Below, piece by piece: positions 63,001-64,000 of a DNA stretch of 64,000 bases. The notes under the pieces were generated by a model. It was given only the letters and a program-made list of their open reading frames with translations, did not search any database and was not told the DNA's origin. Positions within the stretch are counted from its first letter, which is position 1; every line of letters starts with the position of its first letter. The stretch is from Pseudonocardia sp. HH130629-09 (GTDB lineage: Bacteria > Actinomycetota > Actinomycetes > Mycobacteriales > Pseudonocardiaceae). The translations under genes and the position numbers were made by a program. Location: the NCBI RefSeq assembly GCF_001294645.1, contig NZ_CP011869.1, positions 124,001-188,000 of the forward strand, in the 5' to 3' direction.

Positions 63001-64000
63001 CGCGCGGTGCGAGGTCGGCGACGGCCCCGGCGAGCTCGGCGGCCAGGGGGGCCATCTGCGCGGTGTGGAAGGCGACGTCGGAGTCGACGCGGCGCACGGT
63101 GCGCCCGGCCCCCTCCCAGCGGGCGGCGGCCGCGGCGACGGCGCCGGGGTCCCCCGCGATGACGGTGGAGGCGGGCGAGGCGGCGATCGCGGCCTCGGCG
63201 CCGGGGTGGGCGGCCAGGTCGGCGGCGCAGTCGTCGAAGGCCAGGTCGACCAGCACCATCGCGCCGTGCCCGGCGGCCCGGGTGAGCAGCGCGGAGCGGC
63301 GGCACACCAGCCGTGCCGCCTCGGGCTCGGTCAGCACCCCGGCGGTGGCCGCGGCGGCGATCTCGCCGACGGAGTGCCCGAGGACGGCGGCCGGGCGCAG
63401 CCCGCGGGCGCGCCACGACGCGGCCAGCCCGAGCTGGACCGCGCACAGCGTCGCCTGGATGCGGTCGACGCCGCCGAGGTCGTCGGCCTCGATCACCTCG
63501 CGCGGGGTCACGCCCAGCTCGTCGCGGTAGACGGGCGCGAGCCGGTCGACGACGGTGGTGAAGTCCGGGTCGGTGTCGAGCAGCCCGCGGCCCATCCCGG
63601 CCCACTGCTGGCCGTGCCCGGAGAACACCCATACCGCGTCGGGGCGGGGCCCGGCGACGCTGGTGGCCAGGGACGGGTCGGCGGTGCCGCCGGCGAGCGC
63701 GCGCAGCCCGGTCAGCAGGCCGTCGCGGTCGCCCGCGGTGACGACGGCCCGGTGGCGCAGGGCGGCGCGGCCGTGGTGCAGGGTGCGGGCGACGTCGCCG
63801 AGGTCCGGTCCGGGCGTCGCGGCGACGGCGACCGCGAGCCGCCGGGCCTGCTCGGCCAGCGCCTCGGGCGAGGCCGCGGACAGCGGGAACGCGGTGTCGA
63901 CGGCGACCCCGGCGGGCGGGGCGCCGGGTGCCCCGGGGGCCTGCGCGGGGGCCTCCTCGAGGACGAGGTGGGCGATGGTGCCGCCGTAGCCGTAGCTGGC
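60014..64000 (-). CDS. Iterative type I polyketide synthase, 6-MSA-synthase-like (N-terminal KS beyond window)
   Basis: 1328 residues visible, open at the window edge. Order: KS end (ASYGYGGTIAHLVLEEAP), AT (MFSGHGQQWAGMGRG; GHSVGEIAAA with Ser codon near 63373; VAFH at the specificity loop), DH/thioester hydrolase-type domain (RHPVLGVEIVPAAVTL; Asp in LLDAALSAASVV), KR (YLVTGGTGAVGAVVAEHLAE; Ser in LFSSAG, Tyr in QAAYAAANGALD), and one ACP (ELGVDSLMGSML, Ser codon near 60220). There is no ER or thioesterase. SYGYGGT, GHSVGEIAAA and GVEIVPAAV are typical of bacterial and fungal 6-methylsalicylate/orsellinate-type synthases, and KS plus these domains would give about 1750 residues, the usual size. 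A single-module modular PKS is the alternative. Confidence 0.87.
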   Translation of the reverse strand, partial: ASYGYGGTIAHLVLEEAPAQAPGAPGAPPAGVAVDTAFPLSAASPEALAEQARRLAVAVAATPGPDLGDVARTLHHGRAALRHRAVVTAGDRDGLLTGLRALAGGTADPSLATSVAGPRPDAVWVFSGHGQQWAGMGRGLLDTDPDFTTVVDRLAPVYRDELGVTPREVIEADDLGGVDRIQATLCAVQLGLAASWRARGLRPAAVLGHSVGEIAAAATAGVLTEPEAARLVCRRSALLTRAAGHGAMVLVDLAFDDCAADLAAHPGAEAAIAASPASTVIAGDPGAVAAAAARWEGAGRTVRRVDSDVAFHTAQMAPLAAELAGAVADLAPRAPAVTRYTTALDDPRGDHPQDAAYWAENLRNPVRFADAVTAAAEDGHRVFLEVSAHPVVAHSAAETLAAAGVEDGTVVASLRRHRPEVAALAAAAATLWCRGVRTGPRVPDGRRARLPGVAWRHRPYRVEHPPVAPPAPAHTLLGAPVEVPGTGVTVHATTLDERTRPYPGRHPVLGVEIVPAAVTLLSHLHAAGTAALTGVALHWPVVVPAEDGPRRALQVVRDGDALRLLSREPGGRWSLHSESRADRGPATPARLDADAAAEPADPGAVVERLAELGVAAMGFPWRVEKLRRGDGVLVADVAADPDGVLRRRGPAALLDAALSAASVVFDGPAALRMPAALDRVELDVDAATRADRARVVAALDPDRPLTVDVELRGDGDALLGRLDGIRYAEPRGAGRPELAETAFGVRWTDLEPADTPTPGGPPTPGGAAGGGRAAGAPASGPRVAVADGPGAAELAALLGLEVDGSAPQLLVAAPDDPAAAVTTVRDVLHRAVRSGGPTGADGGVAVTLHLVTRGLHDAPGPSTAAAAGVARVLATEHPDVVGGLLDLPADDDGARAAAPALRHLLTTRHDAAAGADGGHAGEPVLAVTPGGLRAPRAVPAPRADDPAPALRPDGTYLVTGGTGAVGAVVAEHLAERGARRIVLLGRTALPPREAWDPADPRVRAVLDVEAAGAAVFPVAADVTDDTAVRDALDALALPPVRGVVHAAGAVRSAPALDLTDDDVRTTVHAKVAGAAALDALFPPGELDFLVLFSSAGPLLGLPGQAAYAAANGALDGLAARRRGAGDRGCASIAWTSWRGLGMARSAAATDVELDARGSADLTPERALAVLDRVLDDRAALGPGPVLALPVRTDHTGPRPSLLDGLAPPPDDDAGGDADWAALSGPELRRALRDTVRDTAAAVLGADAVPGDAALGELGVDSLMGSMLRLRLERATGLALAPTLLWNHPTADAVAAHLAGRLAVDSTADGTPADTDEAATATAEAGGPA

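Overview
The window is very G+C-rich, with GTG starts, weak promoters, a WhiB regulator, an XRE/DUF5753 plus DUF6879 pair and 4-nt gene overlaps. It reads as DNA from an actinomycete; a Pseudonocardiaceae member is my guess from gene content, not something the sequence proves. Roughly half of it is mobile DNA: at least 15 insertion sequences or fragments (IS5, IS256, IS3, IS1380, ISAs1, IS481 and IS630 types), a 165-bp MITE family in at least seven copies, and one further MITE of another type. No rRNA, tRNA, CRISPR array or replication origin was seen. This looks like an accessory region, island or plasmid under heavy IS remodelling.

Layout. 1-5000: stacked IS elements (IS1380 remnant, IS5, IS256 tail, ISAs1 interrupted by IS3, IS3 remnant). 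5005-10948: a leftward aromatic-catabolism operon (FAD hydroxylase, zinc-less MDR oxidoreductase, PPOX-class protein, broken MFS transporter) with its IclR regulator. 11115-17402: IS5, two DUF418 membrane proteins (one intact, one broken) and an HtrA/PepD-like protease. 17509-20902: a response regulator whose histidine kinase was split by IS481 and IS3. 21193-23767: IS1380, IS630 remnant, decayed GntR regulator, MITE. 23853-26167: a self-contained Rrf2 / NDH-2-like oxidoreductase / cupin operon with promoter and terminator. 26234-27783: IS5 and IS630 debris. 27793-35403: a 7.6-kb segment bounded by perfect 205-bp inverted repeats (MITE plus 40 bp) carrying IclR, DoxX, an MFS transporter, homogentisate dioxygenase, an unknown protein and fumarylacetoacetase. 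35404-36135: a fragment of a TOTE-type conflict-system helicase. 36136-40441: IS256 containing a MITE containing IS1380, then a defective IS5. 40445-42943: WhiB, XRE and DUF6879 genes with shared palindromes. 43071-51511: IS256, an S9 peptidase, IS256, and an IS5 interrupted by IS3. 51644-53126: an Asp/Asn-hydroxylase-like protein and a VapBC module.

53563-64000 is the most striking part. It is a leftward chain of six genes, each overlapping the next by 4 nt: an iterative type I PKS with 6-methylsalicylate-synthase features (truncated by the window edge), a LuxE/EhpF-like adenylating enzyme, a LuxC-like acyl reductase, a KAS III-like acyltransferase with Ser in place of the catalytic Cys, a cytochrome P450 and an MFS transporter. 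Read together they suggest a small aromatic polyketide acid that is activated, reduced to an aldehyde, possibly transferred, oxidised and exported. I know of no described pathway with exactly this set.
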